Below are positions 18,159 through 27,296 of a DNA stretch of 64,000 nt, piece after piece. Below the pieces are notes generated by a model. It did no database searches and was not told the DNA's origin. It saw only the letters and a list, made by a program, of their open reading frames with translations. A program made the translations under genes and the position numbers. How positions within the stretch are numbered: the stretch's first letter is position 1; every line of letters starts with the position of its first letter. The DNA comes from Enterobacter sichuanensis (GTDB taxonomy: Bacteria > Pseudomonadota > Gammaproteobacteria > Enterobacterales > Enterobacteriaceae): positions 26,353-90,352 of the forward strand of contig NZ_POVL01000012.1 of assembly GCF_002939185.1 (NCBI RefSeq), given 5' to 3'.

Positions 18159-18844
18159 TTCGCGCAATTGTGACGGATATTGAAGGCACCACCAGCGATA
18201 TCCGTTTTGTCCATGATGTTTTGTTCCCCTACGCGCGTGAGCGTCTGGCGGCCTTCGTCACCGCTCAGCAGTACGCCGAGCCGGTCAAATCCATTCTGGA
18301 CAACCTGCGCGATGAAATTGACGCGCCGCACGCCAGCGTCAGCACGCTTATCGACACCCTGTTTACCTTTATGGATGAAGACCGCAAATCGACGGCGCTG
18401 AAGGCACTGCAGGGGATTATCTGGCACGACGGATACGTCAATGGCGACTTTACCGGCCATCTCTACCCGGACGTGCTCCCTGCGCTGGAAAAATGGAAAG
18501 CGCAAGGGATTGATCTCTATGTTTATTCCTCTGGCTCCGTCGCAGCGCAAAAACTGTTATTTGGCTACAGCGACGAAGGTGATATTACTCATCTGTTCAG
18601 CGGCTATTTTGATACCCATATCGGCGCCAAGCGTGAAGTGCAGTCTTATCAGAACATTGCGGCGCAAACGGGCATCTCCCCGTCGCAGATCCTGTTCCTG
18701 TCAGATATTCATCAGGAGCTGGACGCGGCTGAACAGGCAGGTTTTCGCACCCTGCAGCTGATTCGCGGTGATGATGACGGCGCAAGCCACCATCATCAGG
18801 TTCACCAGTTTGACGAGATTAACCCGGAGCAGATCCCTTCATGA
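18155..18844 (+). CDS. mtnC: enolase-phosphatase MtnC
   Basis: 229-residue HAD-family bifunctional enzyme that enolises the diketo 1-phosphate and removes phosphate to give the acireductone. The N-terminal DIEGTTSD motif (residues 8-15) replaces the usual DxDxT of the HAD superfamily and marks the MtnC branch. YSSGS and [12 protein letters not shown] supply motifs II and III. The start overlaps the mtnB stop by four bases and its stop overlaps mtnD in the same way, giving a tightly coupled operon. Confidence 0.95.
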   Translation: MIRAIVTDIEGTTSDIRFVHDVLFPYARERLAAFVTAQQYAEPVKSILDNLRDEIDAPHASVSTLIDTLFTFMDEDRKSTALKALQGIIWHDGYVNGDFTGHLYPDVLPALEKWKAQGIDLYVYSSGSVAAQKLLFGYSDEGDITHLFSGYFDTHIGAKREVQSYQNIAAQTGISPSQILFLSDIHQELDAAEQAGFRTLQLIRGDDDGASHHHQVHQFDEINPEQIPS

Positions 18845-19383
18845 GCGCATTAACGATTTACTCTGATAAAGACGCCAGTAAGCATCAGTGGCACAGCACC
18901 GACGCGGACGAAATTGCCCAACAGCTCAACGCCAAAGGCGTGCGCTTTGAACGCTGGGCGGCCGATCGGGATTTAGGACAGGACCCCACGCCTGAAGCCG
19001 TGATCGAAGCTTATCAGCATGCGATCGATAAGCTGGTGGCGGAGAAGGGTTACCAGAGCTGGGATGTGATCAGCCTGCGCGCCGACAACCCGCAGAAAGA
19101 GGCGCTGCGCGCGAAGTTCCTGAACGAGCACACCCACGGCGAAGATGAAGTGCGCTTCTTTGTAGAAGGTGCCGGGCTGTTCTGCCTGCACATTGGTGAT
19201 GAGGTGTATCAGGTGCTGTGCGAGAAAAACGACCTGATTTCCGTGCCGGCGGGCACGCCGCACTGGTTTGATATGGGTTCAGAGCCGAATTTTACCGCGA
19301 TCCGTATTTTTGACAACCCGGAAGGCTGGGTGGCCCGGTTTACCGGTGATGCGATTGCGGATGCGTATCCGCGACTGGCATAA
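18841..19383 (+). CDS. mtnD: acireductone dioxygenase
   Basis: 180-residue cupin enzyme that splits acireductone. With iron it yields the methionine keto acid and formate; with nickel it gives an off-pathway product and carbon monoxide. Metal ligands His97, His99, Glu103 and His141 are all present (HTHGEDE and GTPHWF). The ATG overlaps the mtnC stop. Last gene of mtnBCD; a perfect terminator follows 19 bases after the stop. Confidence 0.96.
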   Translation: MSALTIYSDKDASKHQWHSTDADEIAQQLNAKGVRFERWAADRDLGQDPTPEAVIEAYQHAIDKLVAEKGYQSWDVISLRADNPQKEALRAKFLNEHTHGEDEVRFFVEGAGLFCLHIGDEVYQVLCEKNDLISVPAGTPHWFDMGSEPNFTAIRIFDNPEGWVARFTGDAIADAYPRLA

Positions 19384-19401
19384 AACTAAAATATGAATAT
19401 T

Positions 19402-19430
19402 AGTTCCTTCAAAATGAAGGAACTTTTTTA
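19402..19430 (+). terminator. mtnBCD terminator
   Basis: Perfect 10-bp stem AGTTCCTTCA / TGAAGGAACT with loop AAA and a TTTTTT tail. It also marks the edge of the AT-rich insert. Confidence 0.92.
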
Positions 19431-19558
19431 AGCCTTATTTGATAAATGTTTTTTGAGATTCAACTCACAAATACTTTATTTTAGTATAACAAAAAAAACA
19501 ATCTTCCTCTATAAGAATTGAATATCATAATATTTCTAAACTTCTAACAGAGATAATC

Positions 19559-21227
19559 ATGGCAAGAAACCCAATAATTATAAGGCAGAATTTAAGAATA
19601 GGCGAACTGGATGCTGAATCCGATACTCAATTGCTTGACGAATGTTTTATAGACAGCGGATACCTTTCCAAATTACTTGATACTAATGATACATCATCTA
19701 TCGTTGTTGGAAGAACGGGTGCGGGAAAAAGCGCATTACTTCACAAAGTGATGAGTAAAGCATATAGATTTAAGAAACTTGATCCTAATGATATATCTAT
19801 AAGATTCTTAGAGCATTCTGATATTATTTCTTTTTTTGAAGAGCTAGAAGTAAATCTTGATTTGTTCTATAAGATATTATGGCGACACATACTTATAATG
19901 GAATTTTTAAAATCCGTCATGATATAAATAGTGAAAATGACACGAGAAATTTCTTTACAAGCCTCACGAGTTTTTTAAGAAAAGATGATATTAGAAAGCG
20001 CGCATTAGAATATTTTAGAGAATGGGGAGATAAATTTTGGATTGATACAGACACGCACCTGAGAGAAATAACTAAGAAGCTAGAAAATGATACTAAAGCA
20101 AAAATAGGTTCAACTCTCTATGGTGTCGAATTAAATGCCGAAACAGCAAAAAAAATCTCTGAAGAGGACAAGCATGAAATAAGAAAAAGAGCGTCCGAAG
20201 TCGTTAGTGGAATGCAAATCCAAAAATTAAATGAAGTTCTTGATATGCTCGCTGAACATTCATTTTCTGATTTACAGAAAAAACACTATATTGTAATCGA
20301 TCAACTTGATGAAAACTGGGCCGAAAATAATACCAGATATAAATTTATAAGAGCATTAATTGAAGAAATTAAAGTATTCAGACGAATAAAAAATGTCAAA
20401 GTAATAGCGGCTCTCAGATACGACCTTCTAAAATCAGTTTTCAATCTGACAAGAGGTTCAGGATTCCAAGAAGAGAAATATGAATCTTATATTCTTGATC
20501 TTCAATGGACTGCCAATCAGCTAAATGAATTAGTATCAAAGAGGATTCAAGAAGTATTAAAAAACAATACACAAGAGAAAATGTTGACATTAATGACTTA
20601 TTTCCATCCCCTAAAGGAGGAAGTAAAGGAATGTTACCTATTGAGTATATTATCGAGAGAACATTATATCGTCCCAGGGACGTTTTACAATTCGTCAACG
20701 AATGTTTTAAAATCGCACTAAATAGAGAGCGAATATCTTGGGATTCTATTCACAAAGCTGAAAGTGTTTATTCTGAGAAAAGGCTTCGTTCCTTAAAAGA
20801 AGAATGGGGTGATATATACCCTTCATTTGAAGAAACTATAGAAATACTTCGAGAGGTGCCAGAAAAATTCACTCGAACTCTTATACCTAAGCATAATTTA
20901 GAGTATGTCGTGGCGGAATTATCTGTACAAAACAGCGGTGATCCCTGCGCAATTATAGCATCAAAAATGTTGAACAACGAAGCAAGGGAATCTGATGTTA
21001 TTAACGAGATCTTCTTATGCTTATATAACATAAGTGCTATTGGTTTCAAGGTAAGCTCTTTAACACCCTATAAATGGTCATTCAGAGATAGTAGCCCTGT
21101 AAATAAAGCCGAGATTAAAAGGGCAAGTCACATCAAGATACACAAAATGTTGCATAAAGCTTTAGACATAAAAATTACCGCATCAGATATTTATAATAAA
21201 GATGAGGGGGATGAAGATCAAATTTAG
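19559..21227 (+). pseudogene. P-loop ATPase, Sll1717-like, split by two -1 frame breaks
   Basis: One long coding region in three frames: 19559-19912, 19912-20565 and 20565-21227. Joined by two -1 steps it gives exactly 557 codons. Seen: RNLRIG/DAESDTQLLDECF start, Walker A VVGRTGAGKSALL (near 50-62), Walker B HYIVIDQLDENW, a sensor-like VKVIAALRYDLL, and RPRDVLQFVNEC. The pattern fits P-loop ATPases of the Sll1717 type, often annotated near defence or mobile genes; function is unknown. The first break is at T_TTA_AAA (19906-19912), the second at A_AAA_AAC (20559-20565); both are canonical slippery heptamers and both are also homopolymer sites. The gene is much more AT-rich than its neighbours. 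Pseudogene, sequence error or frameshifting all remain possible. Confidence 0.75.
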
Positions 21228-21244
21228 AGCATACGTTTATATCT

Positions 21245-21280
21245 ATGGACACTTTAATTAATAAAGTGTCCATTATTTTT
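21245..21280 (+). terminator. terminator after the P-loop ATPase region
   Basis: 11-bp perfect stem ATGGACACTTT / AAAGTGTCCAT with loop AATTAAT and a T-rich tail on plus. It also lies at the 3' end of the convergent XRE gene. Confidence 0.85.
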
Positions 21281-21282
21281 AT

Positions 21283-21516
21283 CTATAGGGCATTGAAAAT
21301 ATCGAGGACTTCTTCATGGCTAAAACCAAGTAACCTCGCCAAATGCACGAACTCCACCACGTCCAATCTGCGCTCGCCGTTTTCCACTTTAGCTATAAAG
21401 GACTGCGGTTTTCCCAATGCATCTGCAAGCTGTGCCTGAGTAATCCCCTTTTCTTTGCGAGCTTTCTTCAACGCATTGATAACACGCTGGTATTCATCCG
21501 AGTAAACTGAGGCCAT
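21283..21516 (-). CDS. XRE-family helix-turn-helix regulator
   Basis: 77-residue protein made almost entirely of a Cro/C1-type helix-turn-helix (about residues 12-65): ARKEKGITQAQLADALGKPQSFIAKVENGERRLDVVE. The start at MASVYSDEYQ is chosen because the domain begins soon after; the open frame extends 35 codons further upstream over the likely promoter shared with the divergent sfsB-like gene. It is probably a repressor of that gene or itself. It is not AT-rich like the ATPase gene beside it. Confidence 0.85.
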   Translation of the reverse strand: MASVYSDEYQRVINALKKARKEKGITQAQLADALGKPQSFIAKVENGERRLDVVEFVHLARLLGFSHEEVLDIFNAL

Positions 21517-21622
21517 TGTTCCGATTCCATACAAATATCCTGAAATCGAATATCCTCCCATTGCATTTTTATCCCAAAACAGGATAATTGAGCACGTAAC
21601 GAACACACGTAAGGAGGACAAA

Positions 21623-21895
21623 ATGCGTCATCAGAACTGGCACCCGGCCGATATCATTGCCGCACTAAAGAAACATGGAACAAGCCTGGCAGCCCTGTCC
21701 CGAAGAGCTGGGCTTTCATCATCCACACTGGCAAACGCGCTTACGCGCCCATGGCCTAAAGGTGAATTGCTTATCGCACAGGAGCTGGATATTCCGCCGT
21801 ATGTGATATGGCCGGAAAGATACTTTGATGAAAAGGGAGCGCCAGTATTTCGTCAGATGAGGAATACCAAAAAGAGAAATCTTTCTTCAACATGA
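21623..21895 (+). CDS. Ner/SfsB-type DNA-binding protein
   Basis: 90-residue winged-helix protein of the Ner-like family (phage Mu Ner, E. coli SfsB/Nlp). The signature WHPADIIAALKKHGTSLAALSRRAGLSSSTLANALTRPWPKGE runs through residues 6-48. A very strong ribosome site AAGGAGGACAAA precedes the ATG. Divergent from the XRE gene with about 106 bases between starts. Ner proteins are phage-type repressors, which hints at a mobile origin, but no other phage gene is visible. Confidence 0.88.
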   Translation: MRHQNWHPADIIAALKKHGTSLAALSRRAGLSSSTLANALTRPWPKGELLIAQELDIPPYVIWPERYFDEKGAPVFRQMRNTKKRNLSST

Positions 21896-21909
21896 TCAAT
21901 AATTCCTCC

Positions 21910-21946
21910 CCCTCACCCCAACCCTCTCCCTCAAGGGAGAGGGGGG
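21910..21946. repeat. CCCTCTCCC-type intergenic palindrome, copy 1
   Basis: CCCTCACCCC, AA, then CCCTCTCCCT...AGGGAGAGGG. Same family as elements at 37632, 43674, 55612 and 63956. It lies between the sfsB-like gene and the convergent SRPBCC gene. Confidence 0.85.
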
Positions 21947-21956
21947 TCTAAGAGCA

Positions 21957-22427
21957 CTACGCGTTAAGCCCCTTCACATACCCCACCAGTTGATCCAGCA
22001 CAATCCCCCACCCTTCGTGGAAGCCCATCTGCTCATGCTGCTCGCGGATCGCCTTCGTTGGATGACGCGCAATGGCCGTGTAGCGGGTTTTGCCCTCCCC
22101 GACATCTTCCAGCAACAGGATCGCCGTCATAAACGGCTTTTCGGCCGGTTTCCAGCCCTCGGTATAACCGTCGGTAAAGACCAGCTTTTTGCCAGGATCG
22201 ATTTCCAGAAAGACGCCGCGGTTATCCATCCGCTGACCGTCCACCTCAAACACGGTGTTGAACCGCCCGCCCACGCGGAGATCGAGATCGCATTCGGTCA
22301 CCTTATGAGGTGCAGGAATGAAGAAGTTTTTGATGTGCTCGGGCGTAGTCCAGCACAGCCATAGCAGGTCGCGCGGTGCATCCACCACGCGCTCCAGTTT
22401 TAAATCTGTCTCAGGGTCGAGCGTCAC
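21957..22427 (-). CDS. SRPBCC/AHSA1-domain protein
   Basis: 156-residue single-domain protein of the START-like superfamily, AHSA1 branch. It has the family opening (ERVVDAPRDLLWLCWTTPEHIKNFF), the GGRFNTVF strand and the C-terminal long helix with GFHEGWGIVLDQLVGYVKGL. Such proteins form a ligand-binding helix-grip cavity; no ligand can be named. It lies 42 bases downstream of mtnA on the same strand and might be co-transcribed, though it is not a known salvage step. Confidence 0.85.
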   Translation of the reverse strand: MTLDPETDLKLERVVDAPRDLLWLCWTTPEHIKNFFIPAPHKVTECDLDLRVGGRFNTVFEVDGQRMDNRGVFLEIDPGKKLVFTDGYTEGWKPAEKPFMTAILLLEDVGEGKTRYTAIARHPTKAIREQHEQMGFHEGWGIVLDQLVGYVKGLNA

Positions 22428-22469
22428 GATGTTGTCCTCTCAGGGGAACCCCTTAAAGGATAGCCGGAG

Positions 22470-23486
22470 TCAGGCGAATTTCCCGTTTGCCACCGCTTCC
22501 GGCGTGACCACGCCCGTATCCAGTACCCAGCCGCTAATCAACGAGGCAGGCGTAACGTCAAAGGCCGGGTTATAGACCCGTGCATTTTCCGGCGCCCACT
22601 GCACCGCGCCAAAGCTTCCCGCCACGCCCGTCACTTCGCTGGCGGCACGCTGCTCGATGGGAATCGCGTCCCCGTTCGGGCAGTCTGGGTCGAGCGTGGT
22701 CTGCGGCGCAGCAACGTAGAACGGAATACCGTGGAATTTCGCCAGCACCGCCAGAGAGTAGGTGCCAATTTTATTCGCCACATCACCGTTGGCGGCAATG
22801 CGGTCGGCCCCTACCCACACGGCGTCGACCTGCCCTTTCGCCATCAGGCTGGCGGCCATGGAATCGGTGATAAGCTGATACGGCACACCCAGCTCGCCAA
22901 GCTCCCATGCGGTCAGCCTGCCGCCCTGCAGCAGCGGCCGGGTTTCATCCACCCAGACGTTGCTGACGTTGCCTTCCTGATGCGCACGGGCAATAACGCC
23001 GAGCGCGGTTCCCACGCCCGCGGTTGCGAGACCGCCAGTGTTGCAGTGGGTCAGCAGACGGCTACCGGGCTTCACCAGCGCACTGCCCGCACGCGCGATG
23101 GCGTCGCAGAGCTGTTTATCCTCATCAATCAGACGCAACGCTTCCGCCGTCAGCGCCGGCACAAAATCTTCCTGCCAGAGCGCCAGCTTCATGCGGTCGA
23201 GGTTGTTCATCAGGTTAACCGCCGTCGGCCGGGAGGCGCGCAGCGTTTCCAGCGCCAGCGCCAGTTCATCACGGCTTTTGCCGTTTTCGGCCAACAGCGC
23301 CAGCAGCAGGCTTGCAGAGAGACCAATCAGCGGCGCGCCGCGCACGCGAAGGGCATGAATATGCCCCACCAGCGCCTCTACCGCTGTCGCGTCCAGCCAG
23401 CGTTTCTCCTGCGGAAGCGCCTGCTGGTCGAGAATAAAGAGCTGATTATCCGTCACCCGCAGGCTGGTCGTCTGTATTGTCTGCAT
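22470..23486 (-). CDS. mtnA: methylthioribose-1-phosphate isomerase
   Basis: 338-residue eIF2B-like isomerase converting 5-methylthioribose 1-phosphate to the ribulose form. Catalytic Cys148 ([12 protein letters not shown]) and Asp228 ([19 protein letters not shown]) are present, as is the N-terminal RVRGAPLIG motif. Divergent from mtnK across three tandem MetJ boxes. The SRPBCC gene follows in the same direction. Confidence 0.96.
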   Translation of the reverse strand: MQTIQTTSLRVTDNQLFILDQQALPQEKRWLDATAVEALVGHIHALRVRGAPLIGLSASLLLALLAENGKSRDELALALETLRASRPTAVNLMNNLDRMKLALWQEDFVPALTAEALRLIDEDKQLCDAIARAGSALVKPGSRLLTHCNTGGLATAGVGTALGVIARAHQEGNVSNVWVDETRPLLQGGRLTAWELGELGVPYQLITDSMAASLMAKGQVDAVWVGADRIAANGDVANKIGTYSLAVLAKFHGIPFYVAAPQTTLDPDCPNGDAIPIEQRAASEVTGVAGSFGAVQWAPENARVYNPAFDVTPASLISGWVLDTGVVTPEAVANGKFA

Positions 23487-23538
23487 GTCGTTAATTCCCT
23501 GTTGCGTTGTTGTAGCACATTGTGTCAGGATGAAATCC

Positions 23539-23562
23539 AGATGTATAGACGTCTACATGTCT
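23539..23562. promoter_or_regulatory. triple MetJ boxes, mtnA-mtnK control region
   Basis: Three adjoining 8-mers AGATGTAT, AGACGTCT and ACATGTCT (6, 8 and 6 of 8 to the MetJ consensus). They lie between the divergent mtnA and mtnK starts, so MetJ could repress both. Confidence 0.85.
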
Positions 23563-23591
23563 TTATTCGCAAAATCAGTGAGGAGCAGGCA

Positions 23592-24791
23592 ATGTCGCAA
23601 TACCGTACCTTTACCGCCCAGGACGCCGTGGAGTATGCCAGGCAGTTTGGCGGCCTTGATAATCCCTCATCGCTGGTAGAGGCGCAGGAAGTGGGCGACG
23701 GTAACCTTAATCTGGTTTTCAAAATTTACGATGCCCAGGGCGTGAGCCGTATCATCGTTAAGCAGGCACTCCCTTACGTGCGCTGCGTTGGCGAGTCCTG
23801 GCCGCTGACGCTGGACCGTGCGCGCCTGGAGGCGCAAACGCTGGTCGAGCACTACCGGCACAGCCCGCAGCACACCGTGAAAATCCACCATTACGACCCG
23901 GAGCTGGCGGTGATGGTGATGGAAGATCTCTCCAGCCATCGCATCTGGCGCGGCGAGCTGATTAAAAATCATCACTACCCGCAGGCCGCACGTCAGCTGG
24001 GGGAATACCTGGCGCACACGCTGTTTCACACCAGCGATTTCTACCTGCACCCGCACGAGAAAAAAGCGCAGGTGGCAAAATTCATTAACCCTGAGATGTG
24101 CGAAATCACGGAAGATCTGTTCTTCAACGATCCGTACCAGATCCACGCGCGCAACAGCTACCCGGCCGAGCTGGAAAGCGACGTCGCCGCCCTGCGCGAC
24201 GACGCTCAGTTGAAAATTGCCGTGGCCTCACTCAAGCATCGCTTCTTTTCGCATGCCGAAGCGCTGCTGCACGGCGATATTCACAGCGGATCGATATTCG
24301 TGGCGGAAGACAGCCTGAAGGCCATCGACGCTGAGTTCGGCTACGTGGGCCCGATTGGCTTTGACGTGGGCACCGCTATCGGCAACCTGCTGCTCAATTT
24401 CTGCGGCCTGCCGGGGCATCTGGGCATTCGCGATGCCGCCGCCGCGCGCGAGCAGCGGCTGACCGATATTCAGGAACTCTGGAATACCTTCGCGGAACGC
24501 TTCCAGGCGCTGGCACATGAGAAAACGCGCGATGCCGCGCTGAGCGTACCGGGCTATGCCTCCGCGTTTCTGAAAAAAGTCTGGCACGATGCCATCGGCT
24601 TCAGTGGCACCGAGCTGATCCGCCGCAGCGTAGGGCTTTCACACGTGGCAGATATCGACACCATCGCGGATGACGCCATGCGCCACGAATGCCTGCGCCA
24701 CGCGATTACGCTCGGCAAGGCGTTGATTGTGATTGCGGACCGTATCGACAGCGTGGAAGAGCTGGTGGCACGGGTTCGGCAGTACAGCTGA
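23592..24791 (+). CDS. mtnK: methylthioribose kinase
   Basis: 399-residue kinase of the protein kinase-like fold that phosphorylates 5-methylthioribose with ATP, the entry step of the salvage route. The [13 protein letters not shown] glycine-rich loop (near 33-45), the catalytic HGDIHSGS loop and the metal-binding DAEFGYVG motif are present. The start is the ATG after GAGGAGCAGGCA. The same frame stays open far upstream across mtnA, but that part is antisense and not coding. A BIME follows the stop. Confidence 0.96.
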   Translation: MSQYRTFTAQDAVEYARQFGGLDNPSSLVEAQEVGDGNLNLVFKIYDAQGVSRIIVKQALPYVRCVGESWPLTLDRARLEAQTLVEHYRHSPQHTVKIHHYDPELAVMVMEDLSSHRIWRGELIKNHHYPQAARQLGEYLAHTLFHTSDFYLHPHEKKAQVAKFINPEMCEITEDLFFNDPYQIHARNSYPAELESDVAALRDDAQLKIAVASLKHRFFSHAEALLHGDIHSGSIFVAEDSLKAIDAEFGYVGPIGFDVGTAIGNLLLNFCGLPGHLGIRDAAAAREQRLTDIQELWNTFAERFQALAHEKTRDAALSVPGYASAFLKKVWHDAIGFSGTELIRRSVGLSHVADIDTIADDAMRHECLRHAITLGKALIVIADRIDSVEELVARVRQYS

Positions 24792-24799
24792 GACCGTTT

Positions 24800-24873
24800 G
24801 CCCGGTGACGCTGCGCTTACCGGGCCTATGGGTGCAAAATGCAGGCCGGGTAAGGCGTAGCCGCCACCCGGCA
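24800..24873. repeat. BIME (paired REP palindromes), left of the LVIVD gene
   Basis: Two facing palindromes, CCCGGTGACGCTGCGCTTACCGGG and GCCGGGTAAGGCG...CCGCCACCCGGC, joined by a short spacer. It is nearly the same as the element at 26135-26207 (about 4 differences in 73 bases), in the same orientation. Confidence 0.9.
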
Positions 24874-24878
24874 AACAC

Positions 24879-26120
24879 TCACCCCAGATACTCAATCACC
24901 GACAGCCCGCCGTTATAATCCGTGCTGTAGATAATTCCCTGCGCATCCACAAACACATCGCATGACTGGATCACCTGCGGGCGATTCGGCCGCGTGTCCA
25001 TCATCCTCTCAGGTGCGGCAGGCACCAGCGCACCGGTTTCCACCGGACGATACGGATTGGAAATGTCATACGCGCGTATGCCAGCATTCTGGTAAGTGGC
25101 AAAAATCAGCGTTGAGCTGACAAAGCTCCCCGGCCGGTTTTCATGCAGATTATGCGGTCCGAAGTGTGCCCCTTTCGTCACGTAGTCTCTCTCATCCGGC
25201 TGCGGGAATGTCGAGATACTGACCGGGTTTGCCGGCTCGCGGATATCAAACAGCCAGATCAGCTTCTCGCCGTCTTCCTGATTGTCGAGCACCGCTTCGT
25301 CGAGTACCACCAGCAGATCGCGGTCGGGCAGCGGCAGCGCGGTATGCGTCCCACCGCCAAACGGCGGACTCCAGTTGCGATGGCTAATTAATGTCGGCTG
25401 GGTGCGGTCTTTCACGTCCAGCAGCGTCAGACCGCCGTCGCGCCAGCTGCCGTAGGCGGTATCGCCTGCGACGATCGCATGATGCAGCGCATAGCGTTTG
25501 CCTTCCGGCCAGTCAGGCTTTTCCCCTGCCGCCTGATTCATCCCCGGCAGCCACCAGCGCCCTGCCACTTCGGGCTTACGCGGATCGGCCAGATCGATGG
25601 TCAGGAAGATGTAGTCGGTAAAACCGTCGATCAGCGCGGACACATAGGCCCAACGCCCGCCGACGTACCAGATGCGGTGAATGCCGATGCCGTTCAGTGA
25701 CAGAAAGCCGATCTCACGCGGCTTGTCCGGCGTGGAAATATCAAACACGCGCAGCCCGGCGCTCCAGCCTTTGTCCTGCACATCGCTGACGGTCTCCCCC
25801 ACCTGACGGGTGTAGTAAACCTTCTCATCGGCAAAACGGGCATCGGCAAACAGATCCCGGGCGTTGATCACCAGCAGCAGATCGTCATGCGCCTGGAGGT
25901 GCACATTCCAGGTGCCGGGCGGCGCGGGAACATAGCCTGCGGGTTTTGGGTTTTTCGGGTCGCGCACGTCCACTATCGAAAAGCCCTGCGACACCATATG
26001 GCCGATCCAGGCGAAACCGCGGTGCACCATCAGCTGCACGCCGTCAGGGCGACCGCCCTGGTCGCTATGGCCAATCAGTCGCATATTGCGGCTGTATTCG
26101 GGGGTGGGTAATGCTGACAT
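24879..26120 (-). CDS. LVIVD-repeat beta-propeller-like protein
   Basis: 413-residue protein built from repeats of the LVIVD type: FSIVDVRDPKNPKPAGYV, LRVFDISTPDKPREIGF, IDLADPRKPEVAGRWWLPG, LTLLDVKDRTQPTLIS, IWLFDIREPANPVSIS and IRAYDISNPYRPVETG. No signal peptide is visible, so it looks cytoplasmic. Several His residues (for example GPHNLHENRPG and HHAIV) sit at repeat edges and could bind metal. The function is not known. It follows the ABC importer genes on the same strand but is isolated by a BIME on each side. Confidence 0.8.
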   Translation of the reverse strand: MSALPTPEYSRNMRLIGHSDQGGRPDGVQLMVHRGFAWIGHMVSQGFSIVDVRDPKNPKPAGYVPAPPGTWNVHLQAHDDLLLVINARDLFADARFADEKVYYTRQVGETVSDVQDKGWSAGLRVFDISTPDKPREIGFLSLNGIGIHRIWYVGGRWAYVSALIDGFTDYIFLTIDLADPRKPEVAGRWWLPGMNQAAGEKPDWPEGKRYALHHAIVAGDTAYGSWRDGGLTLLDVKDRTQPTLISHRNWSPPFGGGTHTALPLPDRDLLVVLDEAVLDNQEDGEKLIWLFDIREPANPVSISTFPQPDERDYVTKGAHFGPHNLHENRPGSFVSSTLIFATYQNAGIRAYDISNPYRPVETGALVPAAPERMMDTRPNRPQVIQSCDVFVDAQGIIYSTDYNGGLSVIEYLG

Positions 26121-26134
26121 AGTGGATTCCTTTC

Positions 26135-26207
26135 GCCCGGTGGCGCTGCGCTTACCGGGCCTACGGGTGCAAAATGTAGGCCGGGTAAGGCGCAGCCGCC
26201 ACCCGGC
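26135..26207. repeat. BIME, right of the LVIVD gene
   Basis: Paired REP palindromes like those at 24800-24873, in the same orientation. It separates the LVIVD gene from the binding protein gene upstream and may end or stabilise the importer message. Confidence 0.9.
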
Positions 26208-26212
26208 TTGTT

Positions 26213-27277
26213 TTATTTATTTTTCGCTTCCAGCGTCGCAAACCACGGGGCGATAAAATCTTCCGTCTGGCCCCAGCCTGGAATGATTTTCCCCAGCGAC
26301 GCTACGTTCACCGCGCCCGGCTGGGCGGTCAGCAGGGCCTGCGGGATGGCCGCGGCTTTAAAATCGTAGGTGGCCGGGGTCGGTTCACCGGCAATTTTAT
26401 TGGCCACCAGACGCACGTTGGTGGCCCCAATCAGCTTCGGATCCACCGCCACGCTCACCTTCCACGGGCTGCCCGGCTCGCGCATCAGTTGCAGATCCTG
26501 GTTGGAGATGTCGATGCTGTAGAGCTTGATCTCGGTGCGGCCGTTCTCTTTCAGCGCCTTATACGCGCCCTGGCTGAAGGCGTCCCAGGTGCCCCAGATG
26601 GCGTCGATTTTACCTTTCGGGTATTTCGCCAGGATCGCGCCCACCTTGTTGGCGGTGTCACCCTGCACGTCAGACGAGACCGCGCCAATAGACTCCAGCT
26701 CTTTGATCTCCGGATACTGCTTTTGCAGCGCTTTATAGGCCGCCTGACGACGCTCCATCGGCGGGAAACCTGCCACCCACAGCTTGACGATATTGGCTTT
26801 GCCGTTGAAATCTTTCGCCAACTGGCCGAAGGAGAGATTGGTCAGGGAGGCATCATCCTGCTGGGTAACGGTCACGCCCGGGATCTCGCCGTTCACCGCG
26901 GTGTCAAATACCGCGACTTTGATCCCGGCATCCACCGCTTTCTTCACCAGCGCGGTCGCATACGGATCGCGCCCCTGGGAGAGAATAATCCCGTCATATT
27001 TCTGGCTGATGGCCTGGTTCACAAAGTCCTGGAATTTGGCATCGTCCCCGTTGCTTAAAAAGGTGCTGACCTTAAAGCCGAGCTTCTTGCCTTCCTGAAT
27101 CGCTCCGGCAATAAACTGCGTGGTGTTGTCGTCTGAGCCGAGGTTACGGATCACCGCGATGCGGATCGGGCCGTCGTGGTTAGCAATGGCTGGTGGAAGC
27201 GGTGCCGGCGTGGCCGCAAAGCCAGGCAGAGCAGTGAATAACCCTAATGCCACCAAAGAGCGTGCAATCTTTTTCAT
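26213..27277 (-). CDS. sugar-type ABC importer, periplasmic binding protein
   Basis: 354-residue periplasmic binding protein of the ribose/galactose (type I) fold. A signal peptide MKKIARSLVALGLFTALPGFA is followed by mature sequence with two lobes: IRIAVIRNLGSDDNTTQF opens the fold and YDGIILSQGRDPYATALVKKAV is the typical first-lobe element. It closes a three-gene unit ATPase-permease-binding protein. The ligand cannot be told from sequence; the neighbours (two dehydrogenases) suggest a sugar or polyol derivative. Confidence 0.88.
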   Translation of the reverse strand: MKKIARSLVALGLFTALPGFAATPAPLPPAIANHDGPIRIAVIRNLGSDDNTTQFIAGAIQEGKKLGFKVSTFLSNGDDAKFQDFVNQAISQKYDGIILSQGRDPYATALVKKAVDAGIKVAVFDTAVNGEIPGVTVTQQDDASLTNLSFGQLAKDFNGKANIVKLWVAGFPPMERRQAAYKALQKQYPEIKELESIGAVSSDVQGDTANKVGAILAKYPKGKIDAIWGTWDAFSQGAYKALKENGRTEIKLYSIDISNQDLQLMREPGSPWKVSVAVDPKLIGATNVRLVANKIAGEPTPATYDFKAAAIPQALLTAQPGAVNVASLGKIIPGWGQTEDFIAPWFATLEAKNK

Positions 27278-27296
27278 TTTTTATCCCGTTGTGTTG

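Noticed and set aside
20240..20560. Separate genes for the three ATPase segments
   Set aside because: The segments join seamlessly by two -1 steps into one protein with motifs in family order; the second and third lack their own plausible starts.
22731..23591. Long upstream extension of the mtnK frame
   Set aside because: It runs antisense through mtnA and over the MetJ boxes; the real start with GAGGAGCAGGCA is at 23592.
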